Positions 35,671 through 43,658 of a stretch of 64,000 bases of DNA are shown in pieces. Under the pieces are notes generated by a model, which had not been told where the DNA came from, made no database searches, and saw only the letters and a list, made by a program, of their open reading frames with translations. The stretch is from JBBDMC01 sp963775235 (GTDB lineage Bacteria > Pseudomonadota > Alphaproteobacteria > Rhizobiales > Kaistiaceae). Both the position numbers and the translations under genes were made by a program. The stretch's first letter is position 1. The number at the start of each line of letters is the position of its first letter. The stretch is taken from assembly GCA_963775235.1 (NCBI GenBank), contig CAVZHY010000004.1:224545-288544 (forward strand). Direction: 5' to 3'.

Positions 35671-36570
35671 ATGAAAACATCAGTGTTGTGTCTGGTCGTT
35701 GCTGCGGGCTCGGTTCTCGTGGCGTTACCCGCCAATGCCCAATCGCAGGATGCGCTGCTCAAGCGCGGTGCGTATCTCGTCAACGGACCGGCCGCCTGCG
35801 CCAACTGTCACACGCCGCGCGCGCCCGACTTCTCTCTTCTGACGGACCTGCCGTTCGCCGGTGGGTTCAAGCTCGTCGACCCGGCCTTCACGGTCTACTC
35901 GGCCAACATCACGCCCGACAAAGCCACCGGCATAGGCAATTGGACGGACGAACAGATCATCACCGCCATCCGCGAGGGCAAGGACGATGAAGGTCATATC
36001 ATCTTCCCGCCGATGCCGGTGCCTACCTACAACAACATGTCCGACGACGATGTAAAGGCGATCGTGGCCTACCTGCACACGCTGAAGCCGATCAACCACC
36101 AGGTACCGGAATCGACCTGGAACATACCGCAACAGGCGATGCCGCCGGCCAAGGGTCTGCCGGCACCGCCCGTCACCGACAAGGTCGCCTATGGTCACTA
36201 CATTGTGACGGCGATCGCCCACTGCTTCGAATGCCATACCCCGCTCGGACCAGGCGGACAGCCCGACATGAGCAGGCTCGGCGCCGGTGGTATGGATATC
36301 CAGCTCGCCCCCGGCATGGACGTGAAGACCGCCAACATCACCTCCGATCCCGATACCGGCATCGGGAAGTGGAGCGACGATGACATCAAAAAGGCGCTGA
36401 CCGAGGGACTGACCCCGTCTGGCGGCAAAATCGCGCCGCCGATGCCGTTCCCCTGGTTCAAGAACATGACGCCCGAGGACCTCGATGCAGTGGTCGCGTT
36501 CGTGCGCACCATCCCGCCAGTCGTGAACAAGGTCGAGCGCACCGACTTCCAGAAGCAGGCGTTCCCCTGA
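35671..36570 (+). CDS. Diheme c-type cytochrome
   Basis: 299 residues from the ATG at 35671, with GGGGAGGGA upstream. A signal peptide (residues 1-24, ending LPANA) is followed by two cytochrome c domains, with heme sites CANCH near residue 49 and CFECH near 189. The domains are similar in layout (NITPDKATGIGNW and NITSDPDTGIGKW). This is like the cytochrome subunit of alcohol or aldehyde dehydrogenases. No catalytic subunit lies next to it. It could take electrons from a periplasmic dehydrogenase encoded elsewhere. Confidence 0.85.
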   Translation: MKTSVLCLVVAAGSVLVALPANAQSQDALLKRGAYLVNGPAACANCHTPRAPDFSLLTDLPFAGGFKLVDPAFTVYSANITPDKATGIGNWTDEQIITAIREGKDDEGHIIFPPMPVPTYNNMSDDDVKAIVAYLHTLKPINHQVPESTWNIPQQAMPPAKGLPAPPVTDKVAYGHYIVTAIAHCFECHTPLGPGGQPDMSRLGAGGMDIQLAPGMDVKTANITSDPDTGIGKWSDDDIKKALTEGLTPSGGKIAPPMPFPWFKNMTPEDLDAVVAFVRTIPPVVNKVERTDFQKQAFP

Positions 36571-36595
36571 TCGCCCCGACTGCGCATCGCCAATA

Positions 36596-36621
36596 GCCCG
36601 GCACGCCCGGTGGTGCCGGGC
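36596..36621 (+). terminator. GC-rich hairpin after the diheme cytochrome gene
   Basis: A perfect nine-base stem (36596-36604 with 36613-36621) lies 26 bases after the stop. The T-run after it is weak (GTTCTGG), so termination is only likely. Confidence 0.4.
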
Positions 36622-36738
36622 GTTCTGGTGCTATCGCCGCGGCGAACGCGGTCACGGCCCCAGCCTGCCCACCTGGGGAGTAGCGGGCCGCCGGTGGTCT
36701 CCACACATGGGCATTTCGACACCACCCATGGAGCATCT

Positions 36739-37621
36739 ATGGCCGAAGCCGCCCACAAACCCCTTGTCGACTTGTCCGCTGCCCTCGTCGACAGTGACCG
36801 CCGCGGTGGCCCCCAGTCTCGTTTCCATCCGTTCCGGCCGCGCCCGGTCAAGCGGCTTCGCCTGGAAGCAGAACCTGATCGTTACCGCCGACGACACGCT
36901 TTCTGACGATGGCGAGACCACGGTGACGCTGGCAAGCGGCGAGGCCGTTCCAGCCCGCATCGCCGGCCGCGATCCGACCACCGACGTCGCGCTGCTTCGG
37001 ATCGAGCACGCCGACGTTGCCTCGGCACCCCTTGGCGCCGGCATCGCCCGCGCGGGTGCCCTGGTGCTGGCGATCGGGGCGGAGAAGGGGGGTCAGTCGG
37101 CAGCCCTGGGCGTTGTCGCCCACGCCGCAGGCGCATGGCGTTCATTGCGCGGCGGCGACATTGATGCCCGCATCGAACTCGATGTCAGGCTCCGCCGCAG
37201 CGCCGAAGGCGGACTGGTCGTCGATGCCGGCGGCCAGGCGATCGGCATGGCCGTGTTTGGACCCCGACGCCGTGTCCTGGTTATCCCGACTGCCACCATC
37301 GAACGCACCGCGGCGCGGCTGGAGGCCCACGGCCATATCGCGCGCGGCTACCTCGGCCTTGGGCTGCAGGCAGTGGCCGTCGATGACGGCGGGTCCGGAA
37401 TAATGGTGATGAGCGTTGATCCCAAGGGACCCTCGGCTGTGGCGGGTGTCCGCCAAGGCGATATTCTGCTCGCAGTCGATGGCGAGGCGATGCGTTCGGT
37501 GCAGGGGCTGTTGCGCGTGCTCGGCCCTGACAGCGTGGGCCGAACGCTGAAGTTCGACCTCCGCCGCGCCGGCGAACCGGTCACAATTTCGCTCACCATC
37601 GCGGAGAAGCCGACGAACTGA
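36739..37621 (+). CDS. HtrA/S1C-like protein with PDZ domain, catalytic residues replaced, frameshifted
   Basis: About 293 residues once one extra A at about 36793 is ignored. The ATG at 36739 starts MAEAAHKPLVDLSAALVD, and the next frame continues VTAAVAPSLVSIRSGR. The trypsin-like domain keeps the Asp segment (GRDPTTDVALLRIE). At the usual His position it has VTADDTL instead of TNNHVV, and the Ser position reads SAEGGLVV instead of GNSGGPLV. A PDZ domain (GYLGLGLQAV, VAGVRQGDILLAVDGEAM) forms the C-terminal third. No signal peptide is seen. The stop overlaps the start of the LuxR-type gene by one base. It is probably a regulatory or scaffold protein, not a protease. Confidence 0.72.
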
Positions 37622-37995
37622 TGAAGGCGAACCCGGACCCGATCCGCCTTTCCCTCGACGTTGCGGACCCCGGTCTCGCAGAGCGCCTCGCAGCCATCCT
37701 TGCCGGCGTCCCGGGCCTGAGGCTCGTCGCGCCGGGCGAGGCGGCCGATCTCTCGGTGGCAGTGGCAGCTCCGACGCCGGCGTCCGTCGAGCCGGATGTC
37801 GGCCTGACGCCGCGTGAACTGGATGTGCTTGCCCTTTTGGTCGAGGGCGCCTCCAACAAGACGATCGCCCGCCGGCTCGGCATTTCTGTCCATACCGCCA
37901 AGTTCCATGTCGGTTCTCTCATCGACAAGCTTGATGCCATCGGCCGGACCGATGTTGTCGCCCACGCCGCCCGCCGTGGCGTCATTCACCTCTGA
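37621..37995 (+). CDS. LuxR-type DNA-binding protein with degenerate receiver
   Basis: 124 residues. The C-terminal half is a clear LuxR/FixJ helix-turn-helix (LTPRELDVLALLVEGASNKTIARRLGISVHTAKFHVGSLIDKL, about residues 60-105). The N-terminal ~55 residues look like a shortened receiver domain with no phospho-aspartate pocket, so phosphorylation is unlikely. Its ATG overlaps the stop of the HtrA-like gene (TGATG), so the two are made together. I recall the same pair in rhizobia. The target genes are unknown. Confidence 0.82.
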   Translation: MKANPDPIRLSLDVADPGLAERLAAILAGVPGLRLVAPGEAADLSVAVAAPTPASVEPDVGLTPRELDVLALLVEGASNKTIARRLGISVHTAKFHVGSLIDKLDAIGRTDVVAHAARRGVIHL

Positions 37996-38553
37996 GCCTC
38001 GGTGGGCCTTTGGGCAGTTTGACAAACGACCGGGTGCGGGCCGTTCAGATCCTACCGCCACGGCTGGGGGTGGAGTCGCGCGGTATGGGGCGCCAGTCTT
38101 GAGCCGATGGCCACGAGGACATTGCGCGATGTTCTCAAGTGAAACGACGGCACTGATGACGAATTGATGGCAAGGCGGGCGGGAAAGCCCCTCTGCACAA
38201 GCGCCGGCATGCCGCCGCCGACCAGGATGATTCGGACCCGCGGCAAAGCGCTTCGGCGCCGCCGCGCGTTGGCGACGAACAACTGATCAACCGGAGATCG
38301 CGGCGAGCCGCCCATTGCCAATACAATGCTCACTCCCCCGGCCCTGCGGGGACTAGAGGCTGCGACCTTGGCGGATGTTTGGCGCGGGAATGGCGGAAAA
38401 GCGTGCCGGATGTGGCGGGCCGGCACCCGAAACGAAGGTCCGCAAAGCAGCCTGGCTGTCCGTCGCTGCAACGATCTCACTCTAATCCCTTTCGCCACCT
38501 CACGATTCCACGCTAGGTTTGAGGCGAAATCGGCGGGCCTGGGACCAGGGAAT
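37996..38553. other. 558-base stretch without a supported gene
   Basis: A rightward frame overlapping glcE and a leftward frame at 38052-38711 cover parts of it, but both are low-complexity, share no family I know, and lack a ribosome site. The region ends in the probable glcE promoter. I see no repeats or RNA. It could hold a decayed gene, but nothing can be shown. Confidence 0.4.
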
Positions 38554-39738
38554 ATGGAAGCGCTGACGCCAGGCGATGAGGTCAAACTCGCGGCAATCGT
38601 CGCCGAGGCGGCGCGAATGCGCACGCCGCTTGCCATCGAGGGTGGTGGTACCCGCGTCAATCTCGGCCGCCCGATGCAGACCGCCGCGACCGTCTCCACG
38701 GTGGCGCTCACGGGCGTTACGCTTTACGAACCGGCCGAACTCGTGCTTTCAGCCCGCGCTGGCACGCCGCTGGCCGAGGTGGAGGCGCTGCTTGCTTCCA
38801 AGGGCCAGCGTCTCGCTTTTGAGCCCATCGACCATCGCTTTATTTCCGGCGCCGACGGCGAGCCGACCATAGGCTCCGTCGCTGCTGCCAATCTGTCCGG
38901 CCCCCGCCGCATCCAGGTTGGCGCCGCCCGCGACAGCCTTATCGGCCTGCGGGCCGTGAACGGCATGGGCGAGGTAGTCAAATTTGGCGGCCGCGTCATG
39001 AAAAACGTGACGGGATACGATCTCGTCAAGTTCCTCGCCGGATCATATGGAACCCTTGCGGTGCTTAGCGAGGTGACGTTCAAAGTCTTGCCGGTGCCGG
39101 AGACCGAGGCGACCCTGGTGCTCTCCGGCCTCGCCGACGCCGATGCGGTCAAGGCGCTATCGACCGCACTCGTTTCGCCGCACGCCGTCAGCGGCGCCGC
39201 CCACAGCCCGGCGCGCGGCGTGCGGCCTGCCGAAACCATGATCCGGGTCGAGGGCTTCGCCAATTCGGTCGCCGCCCGCGCGTCTCGTCTTGCCGCCGAG
39301 CTCACTCCGTTCGGCTCTGCCGAGATGCTCGACGCGACCGACTCTGCCCGCGCATGGCGCATGATCCGCGATCTTGCCGCCCTGGGCGCACCAGTCGATG
39401 CGCCGGTCTGGAGGGTGTCGGTGCGCCCGAGCGATGGTCCCGCCGTCGCTGAAGCCGCCCGGGAGCACTTCGACTGCCACGTCCTCTACGATTGGGGCGG
39501 CGGCCTTGTCTGGATCGCCGGAGGGGAGGAGCCGGACGGCGGCGCCGCGGCGATCCGCGCCGCACTTCCCCCGCGCGGCGGGCATGCCACCCTCATCCGG
39601 GGTGCGGACGCGATCCGCAATTCAGTCGCCGTTTTCCAACCACTCTCCGAGCCCGTGATGGCGTTGACCCAGAAGCTTAAGGCAGCCTTCGACCCGGTCG
39701 GCATCCTCAATCCCGGCCGCATGCACGCCGGCGTGTGA
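38554..39738 (+). CDS. glcE: Glycolate oxidase, FAD-binding subunit
   Basis: 394 residues from the ATG at 38554. It has a PCMH-type FAD domain: AIEGGGTRVNLGRPM near residue 30, GSVAAANLSGPRRIQVGAARDSLIGLRAVNG near 107, MKNVTGYDLVKFLAGSYGTLAVLSEVTFKVLP near 149. The C-terminal end FDPVGILNPGRM is shared with GlcD. GlcE is the shorter FAD subunit of the glycolate oxidase complex and works with GlcD and GlcF. The glcF gene follows three bases after its stop, so they are one unit. It is separated from glcD by four genes. Confidence 0.92.
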   Translation: MEALTPGDEVKLAAIVAEAARMRTPLAIEGGGTRVNLGRPMQTAATVSTVALTGVTLYEPAELVLSARAGTPLAEVEALLASKGQRLAFEPIDHRFISGADGEPTIGSVAAANLSGPRRIQVGAARDSLIGLRAVNGMGEVVKFGGRVMKNVTGYDLVKFLAGSYGTLAVLSEVTFKVLPVPETEATLVLSGLADADAVKALSTALVSPHAVSGAAHSPARGVRPAETMIRVEGFANSVAARASRLAAELTPFGSAEMLDATDSARAWRMIRDLAALGAPVDAPVWRVSVRPSDGPAVAEAAREHFDCHVLYDWGGGLVWIAGGEEPDGGAAAIRAALPPRGGHATLIRGADAIRNSVAVFQPLSEPVMALTQKLKAAFDPVGILNPGRMHAGV

Positions 39739-39741
39739 TTC

Positions 39742-41037
39742 ATGCAGACCGCCTTCACCCTCGCTCAGCTCGCCGACCCGGAGATCGCTAACGCCGACAG
39801 GATTCTGCGCTCGTGTGTTCATTGCGGGTTTTGCACCGCCACCTGTCCGACCTATGTCCTCCTCGGCGACGAGTTGGATAGCCCGCGTGGTCGCATCTAC
39901 CTCATCAAGGACATGCTGGAGGCGGGGGTCGCAGCCAGTCGTGAGGTGACGCTGCATATCGACCGCTGTCTTTCCTGCCTCGCCTGCATGACCACATGTC
40001 CTTCCGGGGTCGACTACATGCACCTCGTCGACCATGCCCGCGCCTACATCGAGAAGACCTATCGGCGACCGTTCATCGACCGGCTGACGCGCTTTGCGCT
40101 TGCGAAGGTACTGCCTTATCCGGGCCGCTTCCGCGTGGCGCTGGCTGCCGCATTCTTCGCAAGGCCATTCCGGGGCCTGTTCAGGTTCGTTCCAGGGCTC
40201 GCGCGCCTGGTCCCGATGCTTGGGCTGGCTCCATCCAAGCTGCCGCCGCCGGGCGCCGACCGACCAGCCGTTTTCCAGGCGACAAACGAACGACGGCAAA
40301 GGGTCGTCTTGCTGCGCGGCTGCGCCCAGTCAGTTCTGGACCCGGCAATCAACGAGGCCGCCATTCGTCTGCTGAACCGCTCGGGAGTTGAGGTCGTTCT
40401 GGCCGAAGGGGAGGGCTGCTGCGGAGCGCTTGTCCACCACATGGGCCGCACCGACGATGCCCACGCGGCCGCCCGCCGCAACATTGACGCCTGGGAGAAA
40501 ATTGACGACCTCGATGCGATCGTTGTCACCACCTCAGGCTGCGGAACGACGGTCAAGGACTACGGCTTCATGCTGCGCCATGACGTCGTCTATGCTGCGA
40601 GGGCGCAAAGGGTCTCGGCCCTTGCCAAGGATATCTCGGAGTATCTTCACACGCTTGGTTTGGGAACCCCGACGACCGATGTTGGCAATCTCAAGGTTGC
40701 CTACCACGCTGCCTGTTCGCTGCAGCACGGCCAGCAAATCCAAACGGCGCCGAAATCACTTCTGCTACGCGCCGGCTTTGACGTGCGCGACCCTGCCGAG
40801 GCCCATCTTTGTTGCGGGTCCGCCGGCACGTACAACCTGTTACAGCCCGCCATCTCCGCGCGCTTGCGCGACCGTAAGGCAGCCAACATAGCCGCAACCC
40901 GGGCCGACGTCGTCGCTGCTGGCAACATCGGTTGTCTCGTCCAGATCAGCCACGGCATCGACCTGCCGGTCGTCCATACTGTTCAACTCCTCGACTGGGC
41001 CCACGGCGGCCCGAAGCCGGAACAGCTCGGCGGCTGA
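39742..41037 (+). CDS. glcF: Glycolate oxidase, iron-sulfur subunit
   Basis: 431 residues. The N-terminus binds two [4Fe-4S] clusters through CVHCGFCTATCPTY near residue 25 and CLSCLACMTTCPSG near 76. The C-terminal part has two CCG domains (GCAQSVLDPAINE ... EGEGCCGALVHHMG, and HAACSLQHGQQ ... LCCGSAGTYNLLQP). This is the membrane-associated electron-transfer subunit of the GlcDEF complex. It starts three bases after glcE. Length and motif order match GlcF. Confidence 0.94.
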   Translation: MQTAFTLAQLADPEIANADRILRSCVHCGFCTATCPTYVLLGDELDSPRGRIYLIKDMLEAGVAASREVTLHIDRCLSCLACMTTCPSGVDYMHLVDHARAYIEKTYRRPFIDRLTRFALAKVLPYPGRFRVALAAAFFARPFRGLFRFVPGLARLVPMLGLAPSKLPPPGADRPAVFQATNERRQRVVLLRGCAQSVLDPAINEAAIRLLNRSGVEVVLAEGEGCCGALVHHMGRTDDAHAAARRNIDAWEKIDDLDAIVVTTSGCGTTVKDYGFMLRHDVVYAARAQRVSALAKDISEYLHTLGLGTPTTDVGNLKVAYHAACSLQHGQQIQTAPKSLLLRAGFDVRDPAEAHLCCGSAGTYNLLQPAISARLRDRKAANIAATRADVVAAGNIGCLVQISHGIDLPVVHTVQLLDWAHGGPKPEQLGG

Positions 41038-41129
41038 CCGAGCAACTCGTGCGGGCAAATTGATCCACGTCATGCCGCGGGCAGCGGGAAGATGCGACCA
41101 AATCGGATCGAAACGCATGAGCGGCCGCG

Positions 41130-41789
41130 ATGAAGCGAAAACTCGACCTCTCTGTCTATCTGATCACCGACCGCGACCTATGCGGCCCGCGGGGTGTCGT
41201 TGACACGGTGCGCGACGCGGTGGCTGGCGGCCCCGCCGCCGTCGAGCTGCGCGATCCGGCGGCGAGGACCGGCGAACTGATCGACCAGGCACGTGCCCTT
41301 GCCGAGATCCTCAAGCCTGCCGGTATCATCTTTGTGGTAAGCGATCGGGTCGACGTGGCGCTAGCCGCCGACGCCGACGGCGTGCATGTCCGTCAGGGCG
41401 AGATGACGCCGGTGGACGCCCGCTCGCTGATCGGCCGAAAACGCCTGCTCGGCCTTTCGATCACCGACGACAGCGAACTCGCCGCGGCCGACCTTGCCGC
41501 CGTCGACTATCTCGTCGTAGGCCCGACCTATCAGTCGCTGGTCAAGCCTGATACCGCGAGGCCGATCGCGATGGCCGGCGTGCACCAGATCCGGAAACGG
41601 ACCAAGTTGCCCATCATCGCGATCGGTGGTCTCCATGCGGGCAACGCTGCCGACGCGATCGCGGCCGGAGCTGACGGCGTTGCCGTGGTGTCAGCGATCT
41701 GCGCCGCGCCCGACCCCGGCGCGGCTACGCGCGAACTCAGGGACGTGGTGACCGCGGCGCTGGCCGAGCGTCCGCCCGGGATGATCTGA
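41130..41789 (+). CDS. thiE: Thiamine-phosphate synthase
   Basis: 219 residues. ThiE joins the pyrimidine and thiazole parts of thiamine. The TIM-barrel signatures are present: YLITDRDLCG near residue 10, VELRDPAARTGELI, VSDRVDVALAADADGVHVRQGEM near 71-93, LGLSITDDSE, DYLVVGPTYQSLVKPD near 127-142, and IIAIGGLHAGNAADAIAAGADGVAVVSAI near 166-194. VELRDPA replaces the commoner QLREK. No TPP riboswitch is visible in the 92-base gap before it. It stands alone and is convergent with the ABC exporter genes. Confidence 0.88.
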   Translation: MKRKLDLSVYLITDRDLCGPRGVVDTVRDAVAGGPAAVELRDPAARTGELIDQARALAEILKPAGIIFVVSDRVDVALAADADGVHVRQGEMTPVDARSLIGRKRLLGLSITDDSELAAADLAAVDYLVVGPTYQSLVKPDTARPIAMAGVHQIRKRTKLPIIAIGGLHAGNAADAIAAGADGVAVVSAICAAPDPGAATRELRDVVTAALAERPPGMI

Positions 41790-41795
41790 CCGGCC

Positions 41796-42557
41796 TCAGG
41801 TCTTCAGGCGATAGCCAGTCCTGAATATCCAGGCCACGATCGCCAGGCAAACGGCGAGGAACACGAAGGTCATGAACAGGCTGAACACGGGGCTGACGTC
41901 GGCGATGGAATAGAAACTCCAACGGAAACCGCTGACGAGATAGACCACCGGGTTGAAGAGAGACACCGACCGCCAGAACTGCGGCAGCATCTTGATCGAG
42001 TAGAACGTGCCGCCAAGGAAGGTCAGTGGTGTCACGAAAAGGAGCGGTACCAACGACAATTTCTCGAACCCGTCGGCCCACAGACCGATGATGAAACCGA
42101 AAAGACAGAAGGTCACCGCGGTCAGAATCATGAACGTCGCCATAACCGCCACGTGGTCGATATGGATCGGCACGAAGAAGGATGCCGTGGCGAGGATCAC
42201 CAGACCGAGCATCACGGATTTTGTCGCCGCGGCGCCGACGAAGGCAATGACGATCTCGAGGTAGGAGATCGGCGCCGACAGGAGCTCGTAGATGGTTCCG
42301 ATGAACTTCGGGAAGTAGATGCCGATCGAGGCGTTGGAAATGCTGAGGGTCAGCAGCGTCAGCATGATCAGCCCCGGCACGATGAACGAGCCGTAGCCGA
42401 TACCATCGATCTGGCTGATGCGGGAGCCGATCGCCGAACCGAAGACGATGAAATAGAGCGACGTAGTGATGACCGGCGCGACGATCGATTGCAGCAGCGT
42501 GCGAAAGGTGCGCGCCATCTCGAATTTGTAGATCGTCCAGATCGCAACAAAATTCAT
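41796..42557 (-). CDS. ABC-2 type transporter permease (YadH-like)
   Basis: 253 residues with six predicted membrane spans and the ABC-2 signature PLTFLGGTFYSIKMLP near residue 178, then LFNPVVYLVSGFRW. It belongs to the YadH group of export permeases. The start overlaps the ATPase stop by four bases. The substrate is unknown; YadGH in E. coli has no settled substrate. It converges with thiE. Confidence 0.86.
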   Translation of the reverse strand: MNFVAIWTIYKFEMARTFRTLLQSIVAPVITTSLYFIVFGSAIGSRISQIDGIGYGSFIVPGLIMLTLLTLSISNASIGIYFPKFIGTIYELLSAPISYLEIVIAFVGAAATKSVMLGLVILATASFFVPIHIDHVAVMATFMILTAVTFCLFGFIIGLWADGFEKLSLVPLLFVTPLTFLGGTFYSIKMLPQFWRSVSLFNPVVYLVSGFRWSFYSIADVSPVFSLFMTFVFLAVCLAIVAWIFRTGYRLKT

Positions 42558-43483
42558 CGGTTGTCGCTCCTGAGGAGGCTGACGAATATCTCTTCCAGCG
42601 AGCTCTGGTCGGTCTTGAGGTCGTTGAACCGAACGTTGGCTGCCGACAGATCGCTGAGGAGCCGCGTGATGCCGGTGCGCTCGGCCCTGGTATCGTAAGT
42701 GTAGACGAGCGTGCAGCCGTTGTCCGATAGCTCAAGACCGTAGTCGGTGAGCCCCGGTGGGATCGAGACCAGCGGCTGCGGAAGATAGAGCATCAACTGC
42801 TTCTTTCCGAGCTTACGCATCAGCTCGGCCGTCTCCTCGATCACGATGATTTCGCCGTGATTGATCACTCCCACGCGGTCAGCCATCTCCTCGGCTTCTT
42901 CGATGTAGTGAGTGGTCAGGATGACGGTAGTACCCGCTTCCCTGAGCTCACGCACCAGCCGCCACATGTCCTGCCGCAGTTCGACGTCCACACCCGCCGT
43001 CGGTTCGTCGAGGAAGAGGATCTCCGGCTCGTGGGCGATCGCCTTGGCGATCAACACACGTCGTTTCATCCCACCGGAGAGCGTGATGATCTTGTCGTCT
43101 TTCTTGTCCCACAGCGACAGGATCTTCAGCACCTTCTCGATGTGGGCAGGATCGGCGCGCTTACCGAACACACCGCGGCTGAATGACACTGTCGTCCAGA
43201 CGCTGACGAATGCGTCTACGGTCAACTCCTGCGGCACCAGCCCGATCATCGATCGCGTCGCACGAAATTCACGAATAACGTCATGGCCACCGACCACGAC
43301 GCTGCCCGAAGTCGGCGTCGAAATTCCGCAGATGATGTTTATCAGCGTCGTTTTGCCGGCGCCGTTTGGCCCCAGCAAGGCGAAAATCTCACCAGGTCGG
43401 ATGTCAAGGTTGATGCCCTTCAGGGCCTCGAAGCCGGAGGCATAGGTCTTTGAGAGGCTCGATACGGAGATGATCGGAGTCAT
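42554..43483 (-). CDS. ABC transporter ATP-binding protein (YadG-like)
   Basis: 309 residues from the ATG at 43481-43483. The longer frame adds 40 unsupported residues. The Walker A motif LLGPNGAGKTT is near residue 39, the signature LSGGMKRR near 137, Walker B ILFLDEPTAGVD near 157, and the H-loop TTHYIEEAEE near 190. This matches YadG closely (VPQE, ELRQDMWRL). It forms a two-gene exporter with the permease that follows. The divergent neighbour is malate synthase, about 175 bases away. Confidence 0.9.
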   Translation of the reverse strand: MTPIISVSSLSKTYASGFEALKGINLDIRPGEIFALLGPNGAGKTTLINIICGISTPTSGSVVVGGHDVIREFRATRSMIGLVPQELTVDAFVSVWTTVSFSRGVFGKRADPAHIEKVLKILSLWDKKDDKIITLSGGMKRRVLIAKAIAHEPEILFLDEPTAGVDVELRQDMWRLVRELREAGTTVILTTHYIEEAEEMADRVGVINHGEIIVIEETAELMRKLGKKQLMLYLPQPLVSIPPGLTDYGLELSDNGCTLVYTYDTRAERTGITRLLSDLSAANVRFNDLKTDQSSLEEIFVSLLRSDNR

Positions 43484-43658
43484 TGAAAACACATGCGCGG
43501 TTGCAGGCCGGTCGCCACCGCCGGCCGGGGCCCCGATATAGGGGCCGCGGGCTGAGAGCGCCAGCCGCTTCTGCGGGTTCAGTCCGCCGGCCACTTGTGC
43601 CATACACCCGTGGATCGGGGCCGAGTATATTATCCCCGTCGAGGATGGAGACTAAGCA

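Noticed and set aside
38052..38711. 219-codon minus-strand frame before glcE
   Set aside because: Half of it is the shadow of glcE, and the rest matches nothing and lacks a start signal.
41038..41129. TPP riboswitch upstream of thiE
   Set aside because: The gap is only 92 bases and I cannot find the conserved CTGAGA-type core.
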